Assembly: GCA_944323495.1 (NCBI GenBank)
Contig: CALUSZ010000123.1
Location: 1-5,217, forward strand
Origin: Candidatus Gastranaerophilales bacterium
GTDB taxonomy: Bacteria > Cyanobacteriota > Vampirovibrionia > Gastranaerophilales > Gastranaerophilaceae
Reading direction: 5' to 3'
DNA: 5,217 nucleotides
A model generated the notes under the pieces. It did no database searches and had not been told where the DNA came from. It saw only the letters and a program-made list of their open reading frames with translations. The stretch's first letter is position 1. Each line of letters starts with the position of its first letter. The translations under genes and the position numbers were made by a program. Shown piece after piece: positions 1 to 5,158 of the stretch.

Positions 1-148
1 GCTCCACGCTCGGAAAGTTTCGCATTAGCGGCGCTGCCGCTGTATGCTCAATTTCCTCGCTATCCGGACTAACTCGCTATCGCTCGTGTCGTCCGTCCGC
101 AAATCCGCTCCCTCGCAGGGAGGGAGACAATTCGGCGTCTGACTTGTA
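1..148. repeat. GC-rich hairpin-bearing intergenic patch, probable dispersed repeat
   Basis: This stretch is about 60% G+C, against roughly one third in the genes that follow, and the change is abrupt near position 145. It contains a hairpin at 22-47: GCAT/ATGC outer arms and a perfect 6-bp AGCGGC/GCCGCT inner stem with a 3-base loop. A second hairpin lies at 108-122 (CTCCCT/AGGGAG, 3-base loop), and its right arm is duplicated at 121-126. The 9-mer CTCGCTATC occurs directly repeated at 56-64 and 73-81. No T-run follows either hairpin, so they do not look like intrinsic terminators. One plus-strand frame is open from the left edge to a TAG at 147-149, and a minus-strand frame also crosses it. 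Both give low-complexity Ser/Arg/Pro-rich products without a family signature. I infer a dispersed intergenic repeat cut by the window edge; the tail of a foreign gene is the alternative. Confidence 0.4.
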
Positions 149-187
149 GTTTTCACCAACCAACTCAAAATACATTTACCCCAGGTC

Positions 188-216
188 TTGAAACACCTCC
201 ATATCCAGGTTAAAAT
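188..216 (+). promoter_or_regulatory. sigma70-type promoter for nadD-yqeK
   Basis: TTGAAA at 188-193 (5 of 6 to consensus) is separated by exactly 17 bases from TAAAAT at 211-216 (5 of 6). An overlapping alternative -10, TACAAT, lies at 216-221. Transcription would start around 223, giving a leader of only about a dozen bases with the GAGG ribosome site at 228-231. The direct repeat CCAGGT at 181-186 and 205-210 flanks the -35 region and could be chance. Confidence 0.5.
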
Positions 217-235
217 ACAATAAAAGTGAGGTAAG

Positions 236-805
236 ATGACTGTTTGCATATTTCCAGGCACATTTAATCCTATTCATATTGCACATATTAAAATGGCCGA
301 ATTTGCTGTTAAGCACTATGGGTTTGAAAAAATTATTTTTATTCCGGCGTATATTCCGCCGCATAAAGAAATCTCCCGTAATCTTGCCCAGCACAGATTT
401 AATATGGTAAAGCTTGCAATTGCAAATAACCCGCATTTCGAAGTTTCTGATATTGAATTTAACGCCGAAAGACCTTCATACACTTTACTTACAGTTCAAA
501 AATTGTATAAGCTATATAATCTCAATGACAAACTAAATTTTATTATCGGAACGGATGCTTTTGCTAATTTAAAGGATTGGTACAAGGCCGATGAATTAAA
601 AAAAATGGTTCACTTTATTGTTTTTCCAAGATGTGATAAACTTAATAAAGATGATTATTCATATTACAAAGCCAATCAATATGACTTTGAATTCGCACCA
701 ATGCAATATATTGATATGTCATCTACACAGCTGAGAGCGGGGAGCGGAAAAAATTTAAACAAAGTAGGAGAATATATTAAGGAAAATGGATTGTACATCT
801 CTTGA
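236..805 (+). CDS. nadD: nicotinate-nucleotide adenylyltransferase NadD
   Basis: This cytoplasmic enzyme transfers AMP from ATP to nicotinate mononucleotide, making deamido-NAD in de novo and salvage NAD synthesis. The 189 residues match the family's length and motif order. The N-terminal nucleotidyltransferase signature GTFNPIHIAH is at 8-17, with His14 and His17 as the HxxH pair. IPPHK follows at 40-44, PSYTL at 80-84, IGTD at 104-107 with Trp115 after it, and the SSTxxR loop at 162-167. The C-terminal YIKENGLY is at 180-187. Two positions differ from the usual GGTFDPxHxGH form: Pro7 replaces the first Gly and Ala16 replaces the Gly between the histidines. GAGG at 228-231, four bases ahead, supports this ATG, and the protein has no spare N-terminus. 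The last 20 bases overlap yqeK. Identification is firm; NMN-preferring activity cannot be judged from sequence alone. Confidence 0.95.
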   Translation: MTVCIFPGTFNPIHIAHIKMAEFAVKHYGFEKIIFIPAYIPPHKEISRNLAQHRFNMVKLAIANNPHFEVSDIEFNAERPSYTLLTVQKLYKLYNLNDKLNFIIGTDAFANLKDWYKADELKKMVHFIVFPRCDKLNKDDYSYYKANQYDFEFAPMQYIDMSSTQLRAGSGKNLNKVGEYIKENGLYIS

Positions 806-1349
806 ATATATAAAAAGCTGGTTAAAGTCTCATCTCCCGGAAGAGCGGTTTGAACATTCGCTCGGCACAGCAGAATGCGCATTAAAGCTTGCGGAGCAAT
901 ATGGAGTTAACCCCAAAAAAGCATATCTTGCAGGACTTGTACATGACTGTGCAAAAACCGTATCAAAGGAAGATTCGCTTAAAATTATGGAAAATATGCA
1001 ACTCTGCGAAGGCGAGCTTATTAATCCCAAAACATACCACGCACCAGTAGGGGCATATATTGCCCAAAAAGAGTTTAACATCAATGATGAGGAAATACTA
1101 TCTGCGATAAGGTGGCATACACTCGGAAAAGTTAACATGTCTATTTTTGAAAAGATAATTTTTCTTGCAGACAAAATAGAAGAAAGAACTCGCCCTTGCA
1201 CTATGTGTGAACCCATCAAAGAAGCTTTAACTAATGGCGGATTGGATAAAGCCCTGCTTATCTGCTATAAAAATACGATTAAAAGTCTCGTTGACAGAAA
1301 TCTTAAAATTTGTTCTATAACAATAGAAATATATAATAGTCTTTTGTAA
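786..1349 (+). CDS. yqeK: HD-domain Ap4A hydrolase, YqeK family
   Basis: YqeK proteins are metal-dependent HD-superfamily hydrolases that split diadenosine tetraphosphate symmetrically into two ADP. At 187 residues this one has the family's normal length. The metal ligands are visible in order: His24 (RFEHSLG), the His53-Asp54 pair (LVHDCAK), His85 (YHAPVGAYIA), His111 (RWHTLG) and Asp129 (LADKIE). The start lies inside the end of nadD, a 20-base overlap in another frame, so translation is probably coupled. An AAGGA sits very close to the ATG and an AGGAG lies 15 bases upstream (766-770), neither ideally spaced. A TAG at 765-767 in this frame limits any earlier start, and no other ATG, GTG or TTG lies between. 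The nadD-yqeK pairing is common in bacteria; rsfS, which often follows, is absent here. Confidence 0.93.
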   Translation: MDCTSLEYIKSWLKSHLPEERFEHSLGTAECALKLAEQYGVNPKKAYLAGLVHDCAKTVSKEDSLKIMENMQLCEGELINPKTYHAPVGAYIAQKEFNINDEEILSAIRWHTLGKVNMSIFEKIIFLADKIEERTRPCTMCEPIKEALTNGGLDKALLICYKNTIKSLVDRNLKICSITIEIYNSLL

Positions 1350-1353
1350 CGAT

Positions 1354-1383
1354 TTGGACTTAGGGGCTGAAAAGTTGTATAAT
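1354..1383 (+). promoter_or_regulatory. promoter giving a likely leaderless transcript
   Basis: A perfect TATAAT lies at 1378-1383, with a weak -35-like TTGGAC at 1354-1359 and an 18-base spacer. The -10 element ends 6 bases before the ATG at 1390, so the expected start point (7 bases downstream) is the A of that ATG. No usable ribosome binding site precedes it; the only purine run, AGGGG at 1362-1366, is 23 bases away and upstream of the -10. I infer independent transcription of the downstream gene without a 5' leader. Confidence 0.5.
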
Positions 1384-1389
1384 TGTGAT

Positions 1390-2535
1390 ATGAAAAAGAG
1401 TTTAGCAATATTATTAATAAGTATTTTTATGATGAATACGGCGCTTGCAGAAGCTCCTTTTCAAGGTCATGCTGAATTTGATGAAGAATACACAGCTCCT
1501 GATGAAAAACTTTTTACCGGAAAGACAGAAACACTGGAAAAAAGAGATGTTATTCAAATGACAGTTTCTCAAGTATTAGACGGCTCTTTTTCGTTTGAAG
1601 GTGATGAATTCTTTGCAGAAGTAACTAGTGATGTAATCGGGGATAAAGGAGTTATTATCCCTAAAGGTACTGTTGCTCACGGTGTAATCACCCAGACAAG
1701 TGAAGCAAAAAGACTCGGTCGGGACGGTTACTTGAACTTAAGCTTTGATTATCTTGTAACGCCTGATGGGAGGGAAATTCCTATCGAAGGGAAAATGTCT
1801 ACCAAACTGCACCCGCTTAAAGCTGCAACAAAAATTGTAGCTACTGATATTGGTTACACTGCACTGGGAGGAGTAGCTGGCGGGCTTTTTGCAGTACAAG
1901 CCCTTGGGTTAGAAGCCGCAATCGCTTCTCAAGGATACACAGTTGCCGGTGGAGCGGCACTCGGTGGTACTATCGGACTGGGAATGGCTTTATACAGAAA
2001 AGGAAAAGATGTGCTTATTGCACCGGGTGATGAAATTAAGGTCAGAATACTTTCAGATGTAGAACTGCCAGTTTACAAAGAAGAAGCTCTTAAGCAGGAA
2101 GAACTAAAATTTCCCGGGCTGGATATTAGAATAGGAAATATTCTATACGAAAAAGACCCTTTTGGAGAGGTTAATACCATAACCCTTTCTCTTTCCATTT
2201 CTAATATGTCTAAAAAAGCTTTCTCCGGTATGGATTTAGCATTGATGAATGACTGTAATTCAGTATTTAACCCTTCAATATTTGGTGACACGAAACTCCT
2301 CTTTTCTCAGCTTAAACCTGGGGACAGATATGCAGGAAAAATTTCTTTTGCTGTTAATAACGTAAAAGACTCTTATTGGCTAATCGTAAACGACAGAGCT
2401 ACGAACAAACCTATTGCAAAAGTTTCTCTTGATAATGCCTATAAGAATGTTTCCAAGGATGTAAAAAAACGGAATGATAAACTTAGGAAAGGTAAGAAAA
2501 ATTATTACAAAGAAGAGGACCCTTTTGATTTATAG
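1390..2535 (+). CDS. exported protein with VirB10/TrbI-like barrel and glycine-rich segment
   Basis: The 381-residue product begins with a Sec signal peptide (MKK, hydrophobic stretch 5-20, cleavage likely after ALA at 18-20), so it acts outside the inner membrane. Residues 53-134 read like the conserved core of VirB10/TrbI proteins: IPKGT at 90-94, a glycine at 98, an Arg/Leu/Phe-containing strand and TPDGREIPI at 124-132. A glycine- and alanine-rich hydrophobic stretch (154-202) follows. It may be a paired helix or antenna, and is followed by APGDEIKVRI (211-220). In VirB10 a helical antenna lies at the same place between barrel strands. Residues 243-350 look like a separate beta-rich, Ig-like domain. 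The tail (351-381) is very basic, then acidic. Unlike VirB10 it lacks an N-terminal inner-membrane anchor and proline-rich region. A TTG at 1354 would add 12 residues with acidic charge before the signal peptide and has no ribosome site, so ATG 1390 is preferred. No other secretion genes are nearby and the function is unknown. Confidence 0.8.
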   Translation: MKKSLAILLISIFMMNTALAEAPFQGHAEFDEEYTAPDEKLFTGKTETLEKRDVIQMTVSQVLDGSFSFEGDEFFAEVTSDVIGDKGVIIPKGTVAHGVITQTSEAKRLGRDGYLNLSFDYLVTPDGREIPIEGKMSTKLHPLKAATKIVATDIGYTALGGVAGGLFAVQALGLEAAIASQGYTVAGGAALGGTIGLGMALYRKGKDVLIAPGDEIKVRILSDVELPVYKEEALKQEELKFPGLDIRIGNILYEKDPFGEVNTITLSLSISNMSKKAFSGMDLALMNDCNSVFNPSIFGDTKLLFSQLKPGDRYAGKISFAVNNVKDSYWLIVNDRATNKPIAKVSLDNAYKNVSKDVKKRNDKLRKGKKNYYKEEDPFDL

Positions 2536-2599
2536 TATTAGCAAAAAATTTTTTTACAGGGTTTATCAATAATGTACAGCAAAAGAAAGGAATATAAAT

Positions 2600-3046
2600 A
2601 TGCCGTCAATTAGTCCCATAAACCAGTTAAATACTTATGCAAAAAAAATGCTTACAAGTATTGTAAAGGAATCTCCAGATAAAACTCAGGCTGTAAAGAC
2701 ATTTTTTAAACACGCAAATGAAAATAATCTTCAAGGCCCTGCAATAATTGCATATCACACAAATTTTAATAACTTAAAGGATATTGCACACAAGCAGAAC
2801 TTTGAGATTTATTCAAGAATTAAATGTTTGCCGGAGCTTGTTGAAAAAGAAATTACAGATAATCCTGAAGTAGAAAAGGAAGGTAAATTATTTTTTGACA
2901 AACTAGTCAGTCTTTATCCTAATTCTATCGAAAACCGTGTTTCTTTAGCCAGCCAAGGAGCTGTAACAGCAGATAAAGTTGAACCTAAGTCCAGAATTAA
3001 AAAATTCTTCGTTCTTATAAATAGAATGCTAAAAGAAGATATATAA
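2600..3046 (+). CDS. hypothetical protein, 148 residues, helical
   Basis: I do not recognise this family. The start is well supported: AAGGA at 2587-2591, with 8 bases to the ATG. The product has no signal peptide and no convincing membrane segment, and is rich in Lys, Asn, Glu and Ile. Most of it is expected to be alpha-helical: 9-24, 28-41, 55-66, 74-104 and 131-146. A more polar linker near 105-130 contains small residues and Val/Ala/Ser. The C-terminal segment (IKKFFVLINRMLKED) could be an amphipathic helix. It contains a single cysteine (Cys76) and no nucleotide-binding or metal motif. It lies 64 bases after the exported VirB10/TrbI-like gene on the same strand, with no terminator between, so cotranscription is plausible. 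A weak TTTACA (2553-2558) has no good -10 partner. It ends at the bidirectional terminator. Confidence 0.7.
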   Translation: MPSISPINQLNTYAKKMLTSIVKESPDKTQAVKTFFKHANENNLQGPAIIAYHTNFNNLKDIAHKQNFEIYSRIKCLPELVEKEITDNPEVEKEGKLFFDKLVSLYPNSIENRVSLASQGAVTADKVEPKSRIKKFFVLINRMLKEDI

Positions 3047-3083
3047 AAATAAACCTCCGTTTTAAACGGAGGTTTATTTTTTT
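3045..3083. terminator. bidirectional intrinsic terminator between convergent genes
   Basis: A 17-bp perfect stem pairs 3045-3061 with 3065-3081 around a TTA loop. Its core is CCTCCG/CGGAGG, flanked by A-T pairs. On the plus strand it ends in seven T (3077-3083); on the minus strand the A-run 3045-3049 supplies the U-tract. It therefore can stop transcription from both sides. The upstream gene's TAA (3044-3046) overlaps the stem's left foot, and the apt stop (3082-3084) abuts its right foot. Confidence 0.92.
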
Positions 3084-3627
3084 AATCTATATCATAATTC
3101 AACATCGATACAACTTTAACGCCTGAGGCCTCTATCTTCTCTCTGCCTTTAAGCGGATCAAGTTCTATAATAAACGCCGCTGCGATTGGTTCTGCACCAG
3201 CCTTTTTTACAAGATTACAAGCCGCGACTGCAGTACCACCGGTTGCAAGCAAATCATCTATTACAAGAACTCTATCTCCTTCCTTCAAAGCATCTGCGTG
3301 CATCTCTATTGTATCCGTTCCGTATTCCAATGAATAAGTTTCTTTTATCGTATCTGCAGGAAGCTTATTGGGTTTTCTTATAGGAATAAATCCTGCATTA
3401 AGTTTATACGCAAGAGGAGCACCAAATATAAACCCCCTAGATTCAATACCTGCAATATAATCAACTTTTTCATCCTTAAATTGGTCATAAAGGAAATCAA
3501 GCATATACTGCATTGCCTTAGCATCCTTAGTCGCAGTAGTTATATCAAGAAATAGAATACCCTTTTTAGGGAAATCCGGAACTTCTCTTATATGTTCTCT
3601 TACATAATCATTTGCAATTGTCATCAT
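3082..3627 (-). CDS. apt: adenine phosphoribosyltransferase
   Basis: This cytoplasmic enzyme joins adenine to PRPP to form AMP, the one-step adenine salvage reaction. The 181 residues fit the short bacterial APRT form. The diagnostic PRPP loop VLVIDDLLATGGTA lies at 120-133, with Asp124-Asp125 followed by the phosphate-binding ATGGT. ESRGF at 62-66 and IRKPNKLP at 83-90 are the other conserved blocks. Glu101 in SLEYGTD corresponds to the catalytic Glu of the family, and FPKKGILFLDIT (19-30) is the usual N-terminal block. Two ATG codons stand in tandem; the first is preferred because AAGAGG (3637-3642 on the plus strand) is 9 bases ahead of it. The gene starts 4 bases after the glycosyltransferase stop, and its ribosome site lies inside that upstream gene, so the two are very probably one operon with coupled translation. 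Confidence 0.96.
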   Translation of the reverse strand: MMTIANDYVREHIREVPDFPKKGILFLDITTATKDAKAMQYMLDFLYDQFKDEKVDYIAGIESRGFIFGAPLAYKLNAGFIPIRKPNKLPADTIKETYSLEYGTDTIEMHADALKEGDRVLVIDDLLATGGTAVAACNLVKKAGAEPIAAAFIIELDPLKGREKIEASGVKVVSMLNYDID

Positions 3628-3631
3628 CTAT

Positions 3632-4981
3632 TTATACCTCTTGTAATTCCAGCTCGTGTCTGCTATTTTTCTCATCCATTACTAAACCATGGGCAGTTTT
3701 GCCCCAGTTCATATCTTTCTTGCAGAATAATATTTTACCACAAATAAACAATACCATTGGAAACCATATTATAAAGAAATACACCGTCGTTTCCAATGCC
3801 TGCCAAAACGCTTTTATTCTAGGGTAGTTGTCATATCGTCTCAAACTATACCTTATTGCTGAGAAAAATCCCAGTCCAACTACACAGGAAACAATCAAGG
3901 ATGACCAAAGGACGTTATGCAAGCTATACGGATCAATTTTGTCCGTAAATAATTTTATAATCCTAAATGCAACTTCCAGCATGAACCACAACGGCATTAT
4001 AAATTGAGTAATATAAATTGCCATATCAAAGCGTGCTCTCAAAGACATCTTTCTTGATTTCATAGCAGCACCAAAGTATTCAAGGTATCTCCTAATCGTA
4101 CCTTCCAGCCATCTTCTTCGCTGGCGGAACAATGGCATTAAACAAACAATACCCTCTTCATAAACACAGGCATCAGGACAAAAGCGTACGTCCCAGCCCT
4201 TAATATGCAGTCTGGTTGACATATCTAAATCGTCTGTAATTGTATAGTTATTCCAGCCGCCAATATCTTCTATTGCACTACGCTTTATCAATTCACCATT
4301 ACCGCGAAGCTCTACGGCACCTTTTACAGCATCCCTTCCTATCTGGAAGTGTGTATCTGTCGTGTATTCATTATTTTGGCATCTTGTCAGGAGATTTACA
4401 TCCTTATTTCTTATAATTTTTCTTGCCTGAACTGCTCCTACATCCGCTGGTTCAAGCATTGGAACAAGTTTATTTAAAAAGTCCGGCTCAACAGTAGCGT
4501 CAGCATCAAAAACAAGAATTGCCTCTCCTTTAGCTATCTTAAAAGCGTCATTCAAAACCGCAGACTTGCCCGGAAAAGCATTCTTATCCCTTATAAAGGC
4601 TATAACATTATCATACTTGGAGGCTAAATTATTAATTACAACAGAAGTGCTGTCACTACTCCTATCATCTATTACAATAACCTCAAACTTTGGGTAATCA
4701 AGCTGCAAAATATTTTCCACCGTATTACCAATAACAGTTTCCTCATTATGAGCCGGTATCATTATTGAAACAAATGGTTTGTAATTTTCATTAACAACCG
4801 GCGGGTGCTTTTTCAATTTACGTTTCTGATATTTGGTTGCAGCAACTAAATATAAACAGTAAATCGTCATGCACACACATAATATAACGAACCCAACAAC
4901 AGTATTTACATAGTTTTGGAATATATAGAGGAATACCCCCAAAAATGCTAATATTATAAATAAAAAGATTCTTTCTCTCAT
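3632..4981 (-). CDS. membrane-bound family 2 glycosyltransferase, processive type
   Basis: This 449-residue inner-membrane enzyme belongs to the GT2 group that includes poly-GlcNAc, hyaluronan and cellulose synthases. Two membrane helices (about 5-21 and 28-48) precede a cytoplasmic GT-A domain, and three follow it (about 318-344, 357-377, 398-418), the layout and length of PgaC/IcaA-type synthases. The catalytic markers are IPAHNEE at 75-81, the nucleotide-binding VIDDRSSD at 103-110, the DAD metal motif at 159-161, and TDD at 249-251. TDD stands in place of the usual TED but keeps the general-base Asp251. The processive-type QRRRW lies at 287-291. The C-terminal WGKTAHG (426-432) is also common in this group. 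GAGGAG (4984-4989) just ahead of the ATG supports the start. The polymer and sugar donor cannot be read from the sequence, and no deacetylase or export partner is in the window; a non-processive lipid-linked transferase is possible. It is cotranscribed with apt. Confidence 0.88.
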   Translation of the reverse strand: MRERIFLFIILAFLGVFLYIFQNYVNTVVGFVILCVCMTIYCLYLVAATKYQKRKLKKHPPVVNENYKPFVSIMIPAHNEETVIGNTVENILQLDYPKFEVIVIDDRSSDSTSVVINNLASKYDNVIAFIRDKNAFPGKSAVLNDAFKIAKGEAILVFDADATVEPDFLNKLVPMLEPADVGAVQARKIIRNKDVNLLTRCQNNEYTTDTHFQIGRDAVKGAVELRGNGELIKRSAIEDIGGWNNYTITDDLDMSTRLHIKGWDVRFCPDACVYEEGIVCLMPLFRQRRRWLEGTIRRYLEYFGAAMKSRKMSLRARFDMAIYITQFIMPLWFMLEVAFRIIKLFTDKIDPYSLHNVLWSSLIVSCVVGLGFFSAIRYSLRRYDNYPRIKAFWQALETTVYFFIIWFPMVLFICGKILFCKKDMNWGKTAHGLVMDEKNSRHELELQEV

Positions 4982-5007
4982 AACTCCTCAGCCCAAGAAC
5001 AATAAAT

Positions 5008-5039
5008 ATTATATCAAAAATATCATTAAGAAATGTAAA
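5008..5039 (-). promoter_or_regulatory. extended -10 promoter for the glycosyltransferase-apt operon
   Basis: Read on the minus strand, positions 5016-5008 give TGATATAAT, a perfect TGnTATAAT extended -10, which can work without a strong -35. A TTTACA at 5039-5034 is a -35-like hexamer, but its 20-base spacer is too long to be ideal. The start point would fall near 5001, leaving about 20 bases of leader that include the GAGGAG ribosome site. Confidence 0.55.
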
Positions 5040-5108
5040 ATTTTTATTTTTTTCAAGATTTTTCGTAATATTTCTTAATAATACGAGTCCAAAAAGGCAA
5101 TTTCTTAA
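5025..5108. repeat. three-copy 9-10 base element in divergent promoter region
   Basis: ATTAAGAAAT at 5025-5034 is the exact reverse complement of ATTTCTTAAT at 5070-5079, with 35 bases between them. ATTTCTTAA occurs a third time at 5100-5108, in the same direction as the second and 30 bases from it. The first copy overlaps the -35 zone of the glycosyltransferase promoter; the other two sit upstream of the truncated plus-strand gene. This arrangement suits an operator for a dimeric regulator shared by both genes, but the region is very AT-rich and chance is a real alternative. Confidence 0.3.
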
Positions 5109-5129
5109 AAGTTAAATACTTTATATATA
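5101..5129 (+). promoter_or_regulatory. weak candidate promoter for the right-edge gene
   Basis: TATATA occurs at 5122-5127 and again at 5124-5129. The latter is 17 bases after TTTCTT (5101-5106), which is a poor -35. The position is right for a start about 20-25 bases ahead of the ATG at 5159, but AT-rich DNA yields such matches easily. Low confidence. Confidence 0.25.
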
Positions 5130-5158
5130 CATAAGAGATAATTAAGGAGAGCTAAAAG

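Noticed and set aside
3..149. Plus-strand frame open from the left edge to TAG at 147-149
   Set aside because: GC-rich DNA has few stops, and the product is Ser/Arg/Pro-rich with no recognisable domain. It could be a gene tail, but the repeat explanation fits better.
25..261. Minus-strand open frame of 78 codons across the GC-rich patch and the nadD promoter
   Set aside because: It runs through the promoter and nadD start, has no ribosome site and no family signature, and its C-terminal half is just the repeat read backwards.
830..1219. 129-codon minus-strand frame opposite yqeK
   Set aside because: It lies fully antisense to a gene with all catalytic residues intact, and has no ribosome site or motif.
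1354..1389. TTG at 1354 as start of the exported protein
   Set aside because: It would place an acidic 12-residue stretch ahead of a standard signal peptide, has no ribosome site, and spans the perfect TATAAT.
2541..2555. A-run followed by T-run as a terminator after the exported-protein gene
   Set aside because: The self-complementary A/T stretch has no G-C stem and no loop, so it is unlikely to stop transcription.
3612..3827. 71-codon plus-strand frame opposite the glycosyltransferase C-terminus and apt start
   Set aside because: It is antisense to two well-supported genes and shows no coding signature of its own.
4982..5158. Riboswitch or small RNA in the divergent region
   Set aside because: The leaders implied by the promoters are short, and I see no G-C stems or conserved aptamer pattern; only AT-rich boxes are visible.
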